Shown here one piece after another: positions 10,299 through 23,396 of a stretch of DNA of 64,000 bases. Source of the stretch: Nymphaea colorata (taxonomy: Eukaryota > Streptophyta > Magnoliopsida > Nymphaeales > Nymphaeaceae); NCBI RefSeq assembly GCF_008831285.2, contig NC_045151.1, positions 10,840,571 to 10,904,570 on the forward strand. Reading direction: 5' to 3'. The translations under genes were made by a program, and so were the position numbers. Each line of letters starts with the position of its first letter. Within the stretch, counting starts at the first letter, position 1. The notes beneath the pieces were generated by a model, which worked only from the letters and a program-made list of their open reading frames with translations, was not told where the DNA came from and did no database searches.

Positions 10299-11430
10299 TC
10301 ATGTGTGGCATTGGTGTAGAGTATGTAGCTTCTCTTCCATAGCCTGACGCCATAGAGGGTCTAGTAATGCTTGCTGATGACTTGTCTGGACAATATGAAC
10401 AAATAGAGCATGAATGAAATGGTGCACCTTGTCACTAACATAGTTAGAGGTAACAAACTGTGAAATGGGTGGATGATGCATTGACGTTTTCCCTTCCGCA
10501 AGGCAATAGGAAGATCCTACGAGTCAGAGATAATCGGAGGTGAGGAATCAGGCACACTTATCTTAGGAGAGGATGATGGTGGAGAGCCATGTGAGAGACC
10601 CTGTCAACGAGAGTAGACCAAAGGAGGATCCAAAAAATTATTCCGGGTGGTGATGGCGGAGTTGGAAGGGACATAAGCGGGAAAGGTGGGATTGCCAAAG
10701 GACACTAAGGGATCCTCTCAGAGCAAGAGGAAGATGGGTGTGGAACATATGGACGTGACTCGAATAATGTGACGTCCACACTGACATACTCTTTCTGGGT
10801 GATAGCGTCAAAGCACTTGTAGTCTCATTGGTTATTGGGATAACCAATGAAGACACATTTCTGGGCTTGGGCAGCCAGTTTATCTCGCTTTGGGCCAAGG
10901 ATATGAACAAAGCACATGCAGCCAAATACACGATCTGGAGTTTGAAACAATGGATGATCAAGGTAGAGCATTTGAATTGGAATTTTATTAAGTATAGATG
11001 AGGATGGTAGGCGATTAATAAGATAACGCGTAGTTAGGATCGCTTCCCCCCAAAAAATAAGATGGTACATGGCTCTGTACTATGAGAGTAGGAGCAACTT
11101 CCAACAAATGTTGGTGCTTTCTCTCTGCAACACTATTATGTTGCGAGGTATGTGGATAGGTGAATTGAGGAACAATTCCATGTTTTGTGTAAAATTGTAA
11201 TAGATTGAAAAACTTGAATTCCAAAGCATTGTCAGTGCAAACAGACCTAACAGAAACTCCAAATTGAGTTTTATAAATACACCCAAGATATGAAGATCGG
11301 TACTAATTTGCAAACCACACAAATTCAGATACAATTTTGCAACAAAGCCATAAGGCAGGGGCTGTTTGGCAGAAAAACCATTTTCTTTTCGTTGTAAAAT
11401 TTCTTCACCGTTTGCACTCAGCAACATACG
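10299..11430 (-). pseudogene. Copia integrase and linker, fragmented
   Basis: Frames 11427-11080 and 11224-11015 together carry the second half of the integrase core (an LEFKFFNLLQFYTKHGI-type box, then PHTSQHNSVAERKHQHLLE with the catalytic Glu). The frame 11070-10825 holds the C-terminal part (LINRLPSSSI, FGCMCFVHILGP, KCVFIGYPNNQ). The linker to RT (ALLDPLWRQAMEEKL) is at 10481-10299. The first catalytic Asp and the zinc motif are lost with the 5' truncation. Confidence 0.8.
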
Positions 11431-11798
11431 CCGACAGACGGCATCTCTGGCTGCCAGAGAGCTGAGGGAGCGAGAGGGTGGCCATGGTCAGCGCCAGCCA
11501 TGGAGAGAAAGAGACTCAAAGAGGAACATATCATCCTTGGAGAGAAAGAGTATTACGTATATATAATATACATATGACATATATCACATGCATATCATGT
11601 ATAATATACATGTATATTATATATATTATGTGAAATATAACGTATATGTACAAGTATGTACTTGTGTATAATATAATATGTTGTAATTATAACATATTAT
11701 GTAATGTACAATATATGTATATAATTTTACATATTATATACAATTATACTATATTATATGACACATATTATTTAATATATTATGTATCTACATGTATG

Positions 11799-11859
<61 letters not shown>

Positions 11860-12966
11860 TATGCCACTTTATCTCATTGCAAGTTGACCTATCTTTATGT
11901 CTTATATTATATGTATATACACATAATTATATTTTATATTATACATAAATAATATGTATGCATAATTAATAAACCGTATCTATGTACAATGTAGACATAT
12001 GTATTATAATATGTACATATTATCATGTACAATGTACTATATAATGTACTACATTATATATGCATAACATATATAATGCAATATAGAATGTTATTATCTA
12101 GATATAGTTACGTACCCATATATATACAGTGTGTGTGTGTGTGTGTGTATGATACTTAAGTTTTTATCGACATGATCGAAAAAATATATGAACCAAAGCA
12201 CACAGAAAGATTACAGGCCCAAAAGGTTGCTCAACTGCTCAAGAAATCCATCTGTTTACTACTTCAATGGACTCAAACATCCACAGTCATAGTGAGCAGT
12301 CTTCTGGATCTTTTTCTTTTCCTTTTTTTTATTATTTTATTTGGGTTGATCGGAATGGGGCATAGAATAACAGTCTTTGCACGATAGAGCTATTTATGTG
12401 GGGCCAAATACAAAATTTTACTTCTTAGTGATTACTTGAACTTATAACATGCTTGCTTTCACTCCATGTGTTTTCCTCCACTATGTGTTTTATCATTTAT
12501 TTTGAAAATGTATTTATGTGAATGTAGCTTCTTAATTCCTGCAATTGGACTAATTTCAACCACATATAAGTGGGGTTGTTTTTAAAATCCACAGGTTCTA
12601 TCCATAGAAGTCCTAAAAGTGAATCAACAAGTTAAGAGAGGATTAGGAATAACCATAGTAGATTCATGGTGCCAAACGTTCTTATAGTTTTAGGAAATTG
12701 CTTGTGGTTCACATGAAAAAGCTACTATCTCGGCTTATACCACTGCATATATGGTCAGCCTATTGAAGATGCAAGGTAACTTCATGTGTTTGTTTTTAGT
12801 TTTATCTTTTCAGTCTTACCTTCTAAAAAGCATAGGGTGGAACCGCCTGGGTGCTCGGGGAGGAGGGCTTTTGCTAAAGCGGGTCAAGTTGTTGTCAACT
12901 ATAACACACAGAGTGCTTCAAAATGGCATCCGTACCCATGTTGACATAGGTGCGGGTGCAAATCTC
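11430..12966. other. AT-rich low-complexity DNA, then no gene recognised
   Basis: From about 11540 to 12120 the sequence is almost only A, T and scattered G/C in TATGTA-like words, with a (TA)n run at 11800-11857 and a (GT)n run at 12129-12148. From 12170 to 12966 the composition is more normal but no domain is recognisable. Confidence 0.6.
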
Positions 12967-13401
12967 TACTTAGTGAGTAACCAAACAAAATCTTTTAATA
13001 CATATTTCCCAATTTTTCTTCTAAATATACATTTTTTGTTTTATAACTTGTTCATCTTTTACATATTTTGCTAAATTAAGTCAAAGTGGAAATGAAGTAT
13101 ATATATTGCGGATATTATGCTCGACCATGCAAACACACCCTCGAAATGTGCATTTACATCCTACAACCCATAGACTGAACCAAATCAGTACTGTTTTTAG
13201 TTTTTTTGGTTACTTATTGCATGTTTTTGTGGTAGTTTTCAGTTCTCTAAGCATGCCTTTCAAATTCTGTGCGTGTTGTACGTTTTAATATTTTTGAAGT
13301 GTTCTGTAGTCTTCCTGCAGCATTTTCTTTTTTGTGGAGAAATGCACGAGCACATATAAGAGGGGGATGCTCATGAGAAAGTGCACATCTATGTGCTTGC
13401 T
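12967..13401. repeat. Dispersed direct repeat, copy 1 (435 bp)
   Basis: This block is repeated in the same orientation at 17223-17654 with few differences (for example CATCCTACAACCC against CATTCTACAACCC). It contains AAATTAAGTCAAAGTGGAAA and ATTGCGGATATTATGCTCGA near its middle. No domain is recognised in either copy, no terminal repeats are evident, and flanks differ, so it may be a segmental copy or an unknown transposon. Confidence 0.85.
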
Positions 13402-15696
<2,295 letters not shown>

Positions 15697-16601
15697 GACC
15701 AAACAAGAAGCCAAGAGAAAATAGAAAGGAAACAAAAAGGTAAAACATCACATAAAGGGCCAGTGATAATGTTCAGGTACCCTAGGGTAACTTTACAGGG
15801 ATTGACAGCAATAGTAGCTAAGGCTGTTAATGGGCTGGATTGGGAGCCCACTTGTGGCTGCACCTGACCCTAATCCCTCACGTAAATAATAATCAGCCTA
15901 ACCCAGATTTTAGCTAGTTATTCAGTCAAACATGAAAGAAACCATAGCAAACTTTTTCTCAACCCAAATCTAGAAAATTTATAATGGAGTCAAAGTGGCG
16001 TTAAATATGGTCCATTCATATGTACCCAGCCTTTAATGTGCATGAGAACGATTTTTTTTCTGTCATCAAGTTCCCAATTCCCAGAAATATGATGAATATT
16101 GCAAAACCAAATTAAGAAAATGACCAAGTGTGCTGTTATTCGCATCTGGACCAAACAAGAAGCCAAGAGAAAATAGAAAGGAAACAAAAAGGTAAAACAT
16201 CACATAAAGGGCCAGTGATAATGTTCAGGTACCCTAGGGTAACTTTACAGGGATTGACAGCAATAGTAGCTAAGGCTGTTAATGGGCTGGATTGGTAGCC
16301 CACTTGTGGCTGCACCTGACCCTAATCCCCCACGTAAATAATAATCAGCCTCACCCAGATTTTAGCTAGTTATTCAGTCAAACATGAAAGAAACCATAGC
16401 AAACTTTTTCTCAACCCAAATCTAGAAAATTTATAATGGAGTCAAAGTGGCGTTAAATATGGTCCATTCATATGTACCCAGCCTTTAATGTGCATGAGAA
16501 CGATTTTTTTTCTGTCATCAAGTTCCCACTTCCCAGCAATATGATGAATATTGCAAAACCAAATTAAGAAAATGACCAAGTGTGCTGTTATTCGCATCTG
16601 G
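15697..16601. repeat. Tandem duplication, two copies of 452 bp
   Basis: The segment 15697-16148 beginning GACCAAACAAGAAGCCAAGA is repeated at 16149-16601. Only a handful of substitutions separate the copies (GGGAGCCC/GGTAGCCC, TCCCTCACG/TCCCCCACG, CCTAACCC/CCTCACCC, CCCAATTCC/CCCACTTCC). No terminal repeats or coding domain are seen, so it looks like a simple recent duplication. Confidence 0.95.
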
Positions 16602-17222
16602 TCTTCAGTACATGAACAGCAGCACTTAACATCTTGCTGCTTAGAACGGAACTTCAATATGAGGGTTGTGATGCTAACTTGTTCACTGAATAAACAATAA
16701 AAGACCAGACTGCCCTCACTAATGAAACCATTTACAATACAAAACCTAATACATAAACACACAAAAAAAGAACATACGGGCTAGGTAAACACAAATGGAA
16801 AACCATGGACTTTGACTCTTTAACTAATTTAGAGGACTACTCATAGTCTCATATGTTTTTACACATGCACTTCTGTATAATGCATTGACTGTTTCAGCAC
16901 ACGTTTCAGTGGTTCAATATTTGAATCCACTGAGCAGTATTTTTGTACACACCAAAGTGCTTTTCTTTTCATATCAGATATCAAACTAAGCGGTTGTTTT
17001 CCAGCTGATGGTTAAATAATACTTCTCAGTGAGCATAGGGCCAAGTGCCTCTCGTACAATCAGATTCAGATGCCTAATATGTTTTAGCTGAACTTGGGTA
17101 TAAAATTTAGCCGAAATTGATTTTAAACAAACTAGGCTCAGTTGTGTGTCAAGCTTTTTCAAATGCCTGAGTTTTATGAAGACATTTTTTGCTTTTGTAA
17201 CTCACAAACTTAAGATATCCAC
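16602..17222. other. No gene recognised
   Basis: AT-rich single-copy DNA without a recognisable domain or repeat on either strand. It lies upstream of the callose synthase exons and could be intron of that locus, but no exon is visible. Confidence 0.5.
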
Positions 17223-17654
17223 TACTTAATGAGCAGCCAAACAAAATCTTTTAATACATATTGTTTAATTTTTCCTCTAAATATACATTTTTTGTTTTTT
17301 AACATGTTCTTTTACATATTTTGCTAAATTAAGTCAAAGTGGAAATGAAATGTATATATTGCGGATATTATTCTCGACCATGCAAACACACCCTCGAATG
17401 TGCATTTACATTCTACAACCCATAGACTGAACCAACTCAGTACTGTTTTTAGTTTTTTTGGTTTCTTATTGCATGTTTTTGTGGTAGTTTTCAGTTCTCT
17501 AAGCACGCCTTTCAAATTCTGTGCGTGTTGTACGTTTTTAATATTTTTGAAGTGTTCTGTAGTCTTCCTGCAGCATTTTCATTTTTGTGGAGACATGCAG
17601 GAGCACATATAAGAGGGGGATGCTCATGAGAACGTGCACATCTATGTGCTTGCT
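17223..17654. repeat. Dispersed direct repeat, copy 2 (432 bp)
   Basis: Same-orientation copy of 12967-13401, about 4.25 kb downstream. It ends at GTGCTTGCT, after which the two loci diverge. It lies about 160 bp upstream of the first recognised callose synthase exon; the first copy has no such exon behind it, so the exon was not part of the duplication. Confidence 0.85.
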
Positions 17655-17812
17655 ATCTTTATGTGTGAGTTTTTTGTGTTGCTGTTTCTTTTTTAATCTG
17701 GAAGAATTCACTTTGATGTCGCTGCACCTACTGTTTTATGTTTATTTGAACTCTGTTGAATCATGTAGTCATAAATTGTCAAATCTAAACTATGATGGTG
17801 ATAACCATGCAG

Positions 17813-17987
17813 GAAGGGACTTCAAAATCCAAAGTCCGTTTTCTACAAGACCTACATCTTTGTTCTAATTGCATATGCAAGTGTCCAGCTGGCCTTTAGC
17901 CTACTCATGCGCATTCCAGCTTGTCATAGGCTGACAAACCGATGTGATCAATGGCCTGTTAGGAGATTTATCAAGTGGATGCATCAG
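17813..17987 (+). pseudogene. Callose synthase exon a (membrane segment to MHQ)
   Basis: 175 nt between a good acceptor (CATGCAG) and donor (CATCAG/GTTTGG). After one leading base it encodes 58 residues including YIFVLIAYASVQLAF, RIPACHRLTNRCDQWP and FIKWMHQ, all standard for callose synthases. No stop or frameshift is present in this exon. Confidence 0.88.
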
Positions 17988-18070
17988 GTTTGGTTTCTCT
18001 ATTGTTCTTCCCGTTGTATTTTCTTATTCATTTATTGTTGTTCCTAACAGCTGTTCTTTTCTGATTTAAC

Positions 18071-18123
18071 GAAAGACATTATGTTGGACGAGGAATGTAT
18101 GAGTGAACAACTGACTTTATCTA
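18071..18123 (+). pseudogene. Callose synthase exon b, with nonsense codon and lost acceptor
   Basis: Encodes ERHYVGRGMYE, then TGA at 18104-18106, then TTDFI. The family has Arg at the stop, so a CGA-to-TGA change (CpG deamination) is the simple reading. The exon ends TA before the donor GTAGTC; joined to the A at 18794 this makes a second stop where the family has Lys. The bases before the exon are AAC, so the acceptor AG is gone; the nearest upstream AG (18049-18050) would add 20 nt and shift the frame. Confidence 0.85.
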
Positions 18124-18793
18124 GTAGTCTGTATTTTCCTGTGGAAATATCTTTGTATTGTGCTCAGACATGGAATATTGTTTTAGTTTGATTTTGTGTA
18201 TATGAAGGATTTTCTAGGTGTTTGGGTGTGCCCATGACTAGGGTGGTTCTCTTGGCGTGTCAGCTAGTACTTTTGAGTTTTCATATCTGAGCTTCTATTT
18301 CTAAACCAAAATTTATAAACTCAGATTGCATTCTTTAGATGATTGTTTTGGAATCATGCAGCAAATTGCACTGGGATGCAGGGGTTATGGTTAGACTTTG
18401 TGAAGTAATGAATACTTATCTTAGGTTTGTATCAGACAGCCACGCAGCCAAAAGAGAAAATTTTAGACTGAGGAGGAGAAAGACAAATAAGACACAGTTT
18501 GGTCCTCTTTTTGACCTTTTTTTTGTCCTTGGTGTTTATTTCTTGTTTCTGTTGCATAAATGTTTGGGTTTTGAGAATGCTTCCATTTTGAATCTTGATA
18601 GTGATGGCATTTCATTCTTTTGAAGCCCAATTGTGTGCAATTGAAATGTACATTTTCCTTGTACTCTTTTGGTTGTTAGGCACATTGGACTGGATGAATC
18701 CTTTTGGCTGTTGTGAAGTCTGACTCTTTACTGTGTGAACTGGCACACAATCCCATGAACTGGGTGCTCATGTTTCATATTGATAAAATGCAG

Positions 18794-18858
18794 ATATATG
18801 ATTTTCTGGCTTTGTGTATTTGGAGCAAAATTCTCATTTGCCTATTTCCTCGAGGAAA
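18794..18858 (+). pseudogene. Callose synthase exon c (FGAKFSFAYFL)
   Basis: Acceptor ATGCAG at 18793, then MIFWLCVFGAKFSFAYFLEE, then a donor GTAAAAG at 18859. The segment matches the conserved FWLVV-GAKFSFAYFLQIKP membrane helix of the family. The last residues (EE) replace the usual QI. Confidence 0.85.
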
Positions 18859-18952
18859 GTAAAAGCAGATACCAATTGCTAACTGGTCGATGATGGTTCT
18901 TTTGTTTATGTTTCATCTGTCTGATTGTTTCCTTTCCAACATATGCGGATAA

Positions 18953-19030
18953 GGCCATTGGTCAATCCTACAAAAATTATTATAAATCTTAATGGGCTAG
19001 AGTATTCATGGCATGATCTTGTATCAAAAC
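18953..19030 (+). pseudogene. Callose synthase exon d (PLVNPTKIII...YSWHDLVSK)
   Basis: From 18955 the frame reads PLVNPTKIIINLNGLEYSWH then DLVSK, ending at a donor GTTAGT (19031). The bases before it are GGATAAGG: splicing after the only AG leaves one base where two are needed, so the acceptor is altered or a base is lost. The exon body has no stop. Confidence 0.85.
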
Positions 19031-19514
19031 GTTAGTTTTTGCTGCCTTTGTCTAGACATAAAATACTTTCAAGGGATTAAACTAGGAAGGTAAAATGTTC
19101 TTGTGGCCTGCATAAGCTCACATGCCTAACAACAATGGCAACAATGCATCTATCATGCCAATGTTGAAGATTGCTGGTCTTTTCCTGAATCCTTTCCTGC
19201 AGGCCTCATGATATGATAGTTCATCACTGATGTTGTTTCTGTCGTGTTCTGCTGTTGAGCAGGCTGCAGGCCAATTTCTCTCTGATTAATTCGTTATTGT
19301 ATAAGTATTTTGTTCCACATACAGGATCACTCTAAGTGCTTCTGAATTTGGCTTTTTTTGAATAATTTTGGGAGACAATTCACACTAAATTCATACTTTG
19401 ATTTCGTTTTTCTTTTCTGATGGTTACATTTCATGACGATTTTTTGGCAAGTACTAGAGTTTCTTGATTATTATAAACCTAAGCATTTTGTACTTTGGTA
19501 TTCTTTTGCCTTTA
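19031..19514. other. Intron sequence of the callose synthase locus
   Basis: AT-rich DNA after exon d and before the MITE. It holds no other recognisable feature, except a weak candidate for the missing exon near 19125-19180 that I do not accept. Confidence 0.5.
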
Positions 19515-20334
19515 GGTAGCGTTTGGTAGGCTGCAAATTTACTGTAGCACAGGAAATTTAATTCAAATTTTCAAAATTTTTCTAGTTTCATCAAACATGG
19601 AATTTTTTTTTACCGTTGGGACTCAAAACGGAATTACATTTCCGGAAATATTATTCCAGCTGAGAGACGGAATAATATTTCTGGTTTTTTTTTTTTACCA
19701 TTGGGGAGGAAGAGGGGACGGGGAGGAAGGAGGAAGAAAGGAGGGAGGAGGAAGAAGGAGGAAAAGGGAAGGAGGGAGGAGGAAGAAGGGAAGGAGGGAG
19801 GAAAGAAGAAGGGAAGGAGGGAGGAGGAAGCAACAGAGGGTTTACCCTCTGCCGGCGGCGTCCACTGCTCACAATCGGAGAAAGAGAGGGGCGGAAGCCC
19901 CTCTAATCGTGGCTGATGGGAAAGGAAGTTGAAAGGGCAGGCCTGCCGCCCACCCTTTTTTCCCTCTCCATCTACGCCCTCGTCGCCATCATCGGTGATG
20001 GCCCTCTTCCTCCTTCTTCATCCCTTCCCTTCCCTCACCCTTTTCCTCCTCCTCCCTTCCCTTCTCTTCTTCCTCCTTCTTCCTCCCTCCTTCCCTTCCT
20101 CCTCCTACTCCCTTCCCTTCCCTTCTTCCTCCCTAGCTCCCTTCTTCCTCCTCCCTCCTTCCCTTCTTCCTCGTTCTTCCTCACCATTTCCACCAAACGA
20201 AGAATTTTTTTTCCAGAAAAATATTTCCTCTATAACAAACAGAAGCTGGTTTTGGAAAAACGGAAAAATATTTCCCATTCTTCAATTCCAGAAATTTTTT
20301 TCCAGAAATATATTTCTGGCCATCAAACGCCCCC
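19515..20334. mobile_element. MITE, PIF/Harbinger (Tourist)-like, 820 bp, with long purine/pyrimidine arms
   Basis: The 3-bp sequence TTA flanks both ends (19512-19514 and 20335-20337), the target-site duplication of PIF/Harbinger elements. Termini are imperfect inverted repeats: GGTAGCGTTTGGTAGGC on the left and GGGGGCGTTTGATGGCC read inward from the right (12 of 17 match). Inside these are further inverted blocks with GGAAATATT/AATATTTCC, then a (GGAGGAAG)-rich arm at about 19700-19835 facing a (CTTCCTCC)-rich arm at about 20000-20180. The whole could fold as one hairpin. No transposase is encoded. Long frames inside are translations of the low-complexity arms. Confidence 0.75.
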
Positions 20335-20437
20335 TTAAGAAACTTTTTGTTAATTTTTTTTTTTTTGACAATGGACTTCAATTAGCTTGTGAAATTAAAG
20401 TTTATAATCATGTAACCAGGGCACAAGACTGATCAAA

Positions 20438-23396
20438 TGTCACACCCCGACCTTTTGACACTCAAACATTTTTTTTTCTAAACATAAAGCATCGAGGTGC
20501 GACTACTCTACAATTCAAATGTGAAGGAGCCATGTCATTCAAAACAATGGGGCGAACTTTCATTTATACAATCATTTCAATTCATACAAAATCACATCGA
20601 TAGATAACAAAAATGCCCCAAACTATATAATTGATGTCTAACAAAAACAAGACATCAATAAATACAAAATAAGACGCGCCGGCACTACAAAAGACACATC
20701 CCAAAACCTCCCCAATAGGACGTGAGTGAAGCCATCTGCTCAACCTGCTGCCCCGGATCTGCCAAAACCTGAAAAAGAAACAACTGAAGGCTTAGCCTTC
20801 GCAGTATGGCAACAAGCCAGGAAAATACCAAACCCTCTCAATTATGGCTCAAATCAGAAAACAATTCTCAAAATCATTCATCATCATGTTGTGTCAGAGC
20901 ACGACACGTACAAGCCACTCAATGGCCACAATATACAATTCAATCACATGCTTTCATATCCATCACATGCACAACAGTCACATATACAATCATCTACATT
21001 ACATTTTCATTAACTTTAGTGAATTAACAGTTCTTGTGGGTGCAACACAGGCACGTGCACACCATGGGCGGCCTACAGCCGAGAGACAACCCCCGTGGTG
21101 GCCCATAACAGTATGGACCCATTTCATCCGCTGTAGCGCTAGAGCACTCATCCATGGATGTGTCAAGTCCAAGGAGAGATACTCAGCCTTCCCTAGGACA
21201 CCCAGGTTGGGAAAGCGGGAGCCCACGCTCCAAGCACAACACGCAACAGTACCCTGGGGCCTTGCACCGCCTGCGCTCGGAATAGGCGAGTCCAGTGGTA
21301 AACAAAGGGACGTCTCCCACACACATAGTCACATCCCACTGGCCTCTCATCTTTTAGTTATTCATTCTTATCATTATAGTTACACATTCACAAGACGACT
21401 GGCTAGCACATGAGGTTAGTACACTTCACGAGTGCACCCACACCTCCGATTACCTCCACTTGAGGTCTATACATACAGTAACAGTCATTGCTAGCCGTCA
21501 TACCATACGGGTACAACTACCCTCCAAATCATCCATTTGCATCATTGCCCATGGCAATGGATATGCAACCACATACACATTCATAACAATCATCTCATCA
21601 ATCACATCAATCACATCAATCACATCTTTTGAAAAACTTAGCCAAACCACAGAGAGTAGTCTTGATCTGCGGTTGGCTCGTAGCTATCCTATGCAGTTAT
21701 CATTCTATGATGCTTTCTAATGCACAATTGGGGTCGAGGAGACACTCGACTCGATACCCCACCTCATCTGTCCTAAACAGTTATCAATTCAACCATGCAC
21801 ATGCAATTACGTAACCTTTTCAAAACAAGCGACTAATAATCTTTCTAACCCATTCATATCATATAAGCAACATACGTATACTCATTCACAAGGAAATCAA
21901 TCAATTAACATCACAATCCTAGGATCCCCTGATCCTAGGAACACACAATCACACATTTGCCCAGGCATGGATTTGCCTGGAATGTCGCCATACCTGTGGC
22001 GCGCTCACCAAATTCTTCAAAACTCCTCGAGCTTCGAACTCAAGGTCGACGGGACGTGCCCGGAGCACCTACAGACATAAACAAAAGGTAAGACTCCTAC
22101 TAGATACCTAAACAATTCAAACAAATACCAAACAAAATCCTGAAGGCACATGTCATCGCCTCAAGAGGGTGTCGACGGGTAGTGTCGACCTACACGCCCT
22201 CTAATAGGCCTCTACGTAACTTCTTGCCATTTCCACCCAACGTCAAAACCCCAATGCTTCCATCAAACCATCCTTAACGCATTTCTCATAAACTTTCTGT
22301 TAGTTGAGGTGTCTTCCCAACATGCGCACCCTCTTCCTACTACACATACCACCCACGACATCAAGGGTGTTCCAAGCATTCCCCAAAGGCGGTCCTACGC
22401 TTCTCCATAACGTCTCTAACTCTACCATGCTTCCCTATAGCATCGAAAACAACCTATTATGCATAAAAGATCATAACAAACACGAATCATCTCTTCTCTC
22501 CCATCATCCTACACTTTTCCCAAAAAGCAAGGTCGCTTGCATGCGTCCCTAACTATCAATTCTACCTTCTAGCATGCTCAAACAGTAATTATACATGCTC
22601 TAATCGATAATATTCAATAATTTGGGCTTGATTAGATCTTCCTCACCCCAAAACAAGAGTCCGAACTGTTGTAACGTCTCCGACAGCCACCCCAAGCGCT
22701 CAATCGATCCCCAAATGGCAAAAATCGTGCCAAGACTCCACCACCTAGTCGCTGTTATGAGGGGAAGAATACGTTCCCCTAGCTGCAAATCGACCAAACC
22801 CACAATATAATCAAAATCAGCGAGAAGGGGCCTCAAGGGAGGGGTCTGCCATAAAAAAAAAAACCTACGGTAGATGTTAGGTAAGCTGAAAATGAGAGGG
22901 AGAAAGGGTTCGGTCAAAAGGGGAAAAGAAGGCAATGAGGTGAGAGCACGTGAGAGAAGGGAGAGATGGCGCTGACAAAGAAAAAAAATGGGCAGAGGGA
23001 GTAAGAGAGACCGTAGAGGGAGGTGCAAGCGAGGAGCACGAGAGAAAAGAGGGAGACGGTCAGAGAGGCCGTGTGGTTGAGAGGGGAGACGGCAGAGACA
23101 GTGAGAGAGGGAGGAGGAGAAGAAGGAAGAAGGAAGAGTTAGGGAGAGGTTGAGGGCTTACCCAAACGCCGACGCCGACGCCGCCGCCGCCGTTCCTTCC
23201 TCCGCCGGCCCAAGCATCGCCACTGCTCCCTCGTCCTCCTCCTGGTCTCACACGGGCGAAACAGAAGAAAGAAGGCAACGAGGAAGAAGAGGGAGATGCG
23301 AGGGAGAAGGGCCCTCGCGTCGGGCTCCTCACGCGCTTGGGTTCGGGTCCGGATCTGGACCCGACCCGTTTCGCCTGCAAGACATCGAGCGTTACA
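20438..23396 (-). repeat. Left LTR of the gypsy element (2959 bp)
   Basis: Plus-strand ends are TGTCACACCCCGACCTTTTG and GACATCGAGCGTTACA, which on the minus strand give TGTAACGC...GTGTGACA. It matches the right LTR along its length apart from small differences and the copia insertion there. The frames within (for example 23028-22600 minus) are GA/CT-rich translations without a domain. It is followed not by the interior but by TCAAA and host flank, as a solo LTR would be. Confidence 0.92.

Larger units (their letters stand above)
8798..11430 (-). mobile_element. Ty1/copia retrotransposon, 5'-truncated and decayed
   Basis: Reading down the minus strand from about 11430 come integrase core and C-terminus, reverse transcriptase, RNase H, a purine-rich tract and a 3' LTR. 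Gag, protease and the 5' LTR are missing; at about 11430 the copia similarity gives way to unrelated DNA. Frameshifts and stops break every domain. Shared motifs (TDNALEFK-like integrase box, YMQQPP, FVTKDLGQLRYFLG, ATYIANN-VFHERT) and the short LTR tie it to the element at 47600-52888, so it is an older copy of that family. Confidence 0.85.

Noticed and set aside
18339-18623. 94-aa plus-strand frame with KLHWDAGVMVRLCEVMNTYL
   Set aside because: Lies in the intron between callose synthase exons b and c, has no match to that family, and I recognise no other domain.
19125-19180. Possible remnant of the missing callose synthase exon (NNGNNASIM-like)
   Set aside because: Only a few residues agree, and the Trp-Ala-Pro core is absent. 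A spliced alignment would be needed.
19597-20432. Pro/Ser- and Gly/Arg-rich frames
   Set aside because: Translations of the purine and pyrimidine arms of the MITE.
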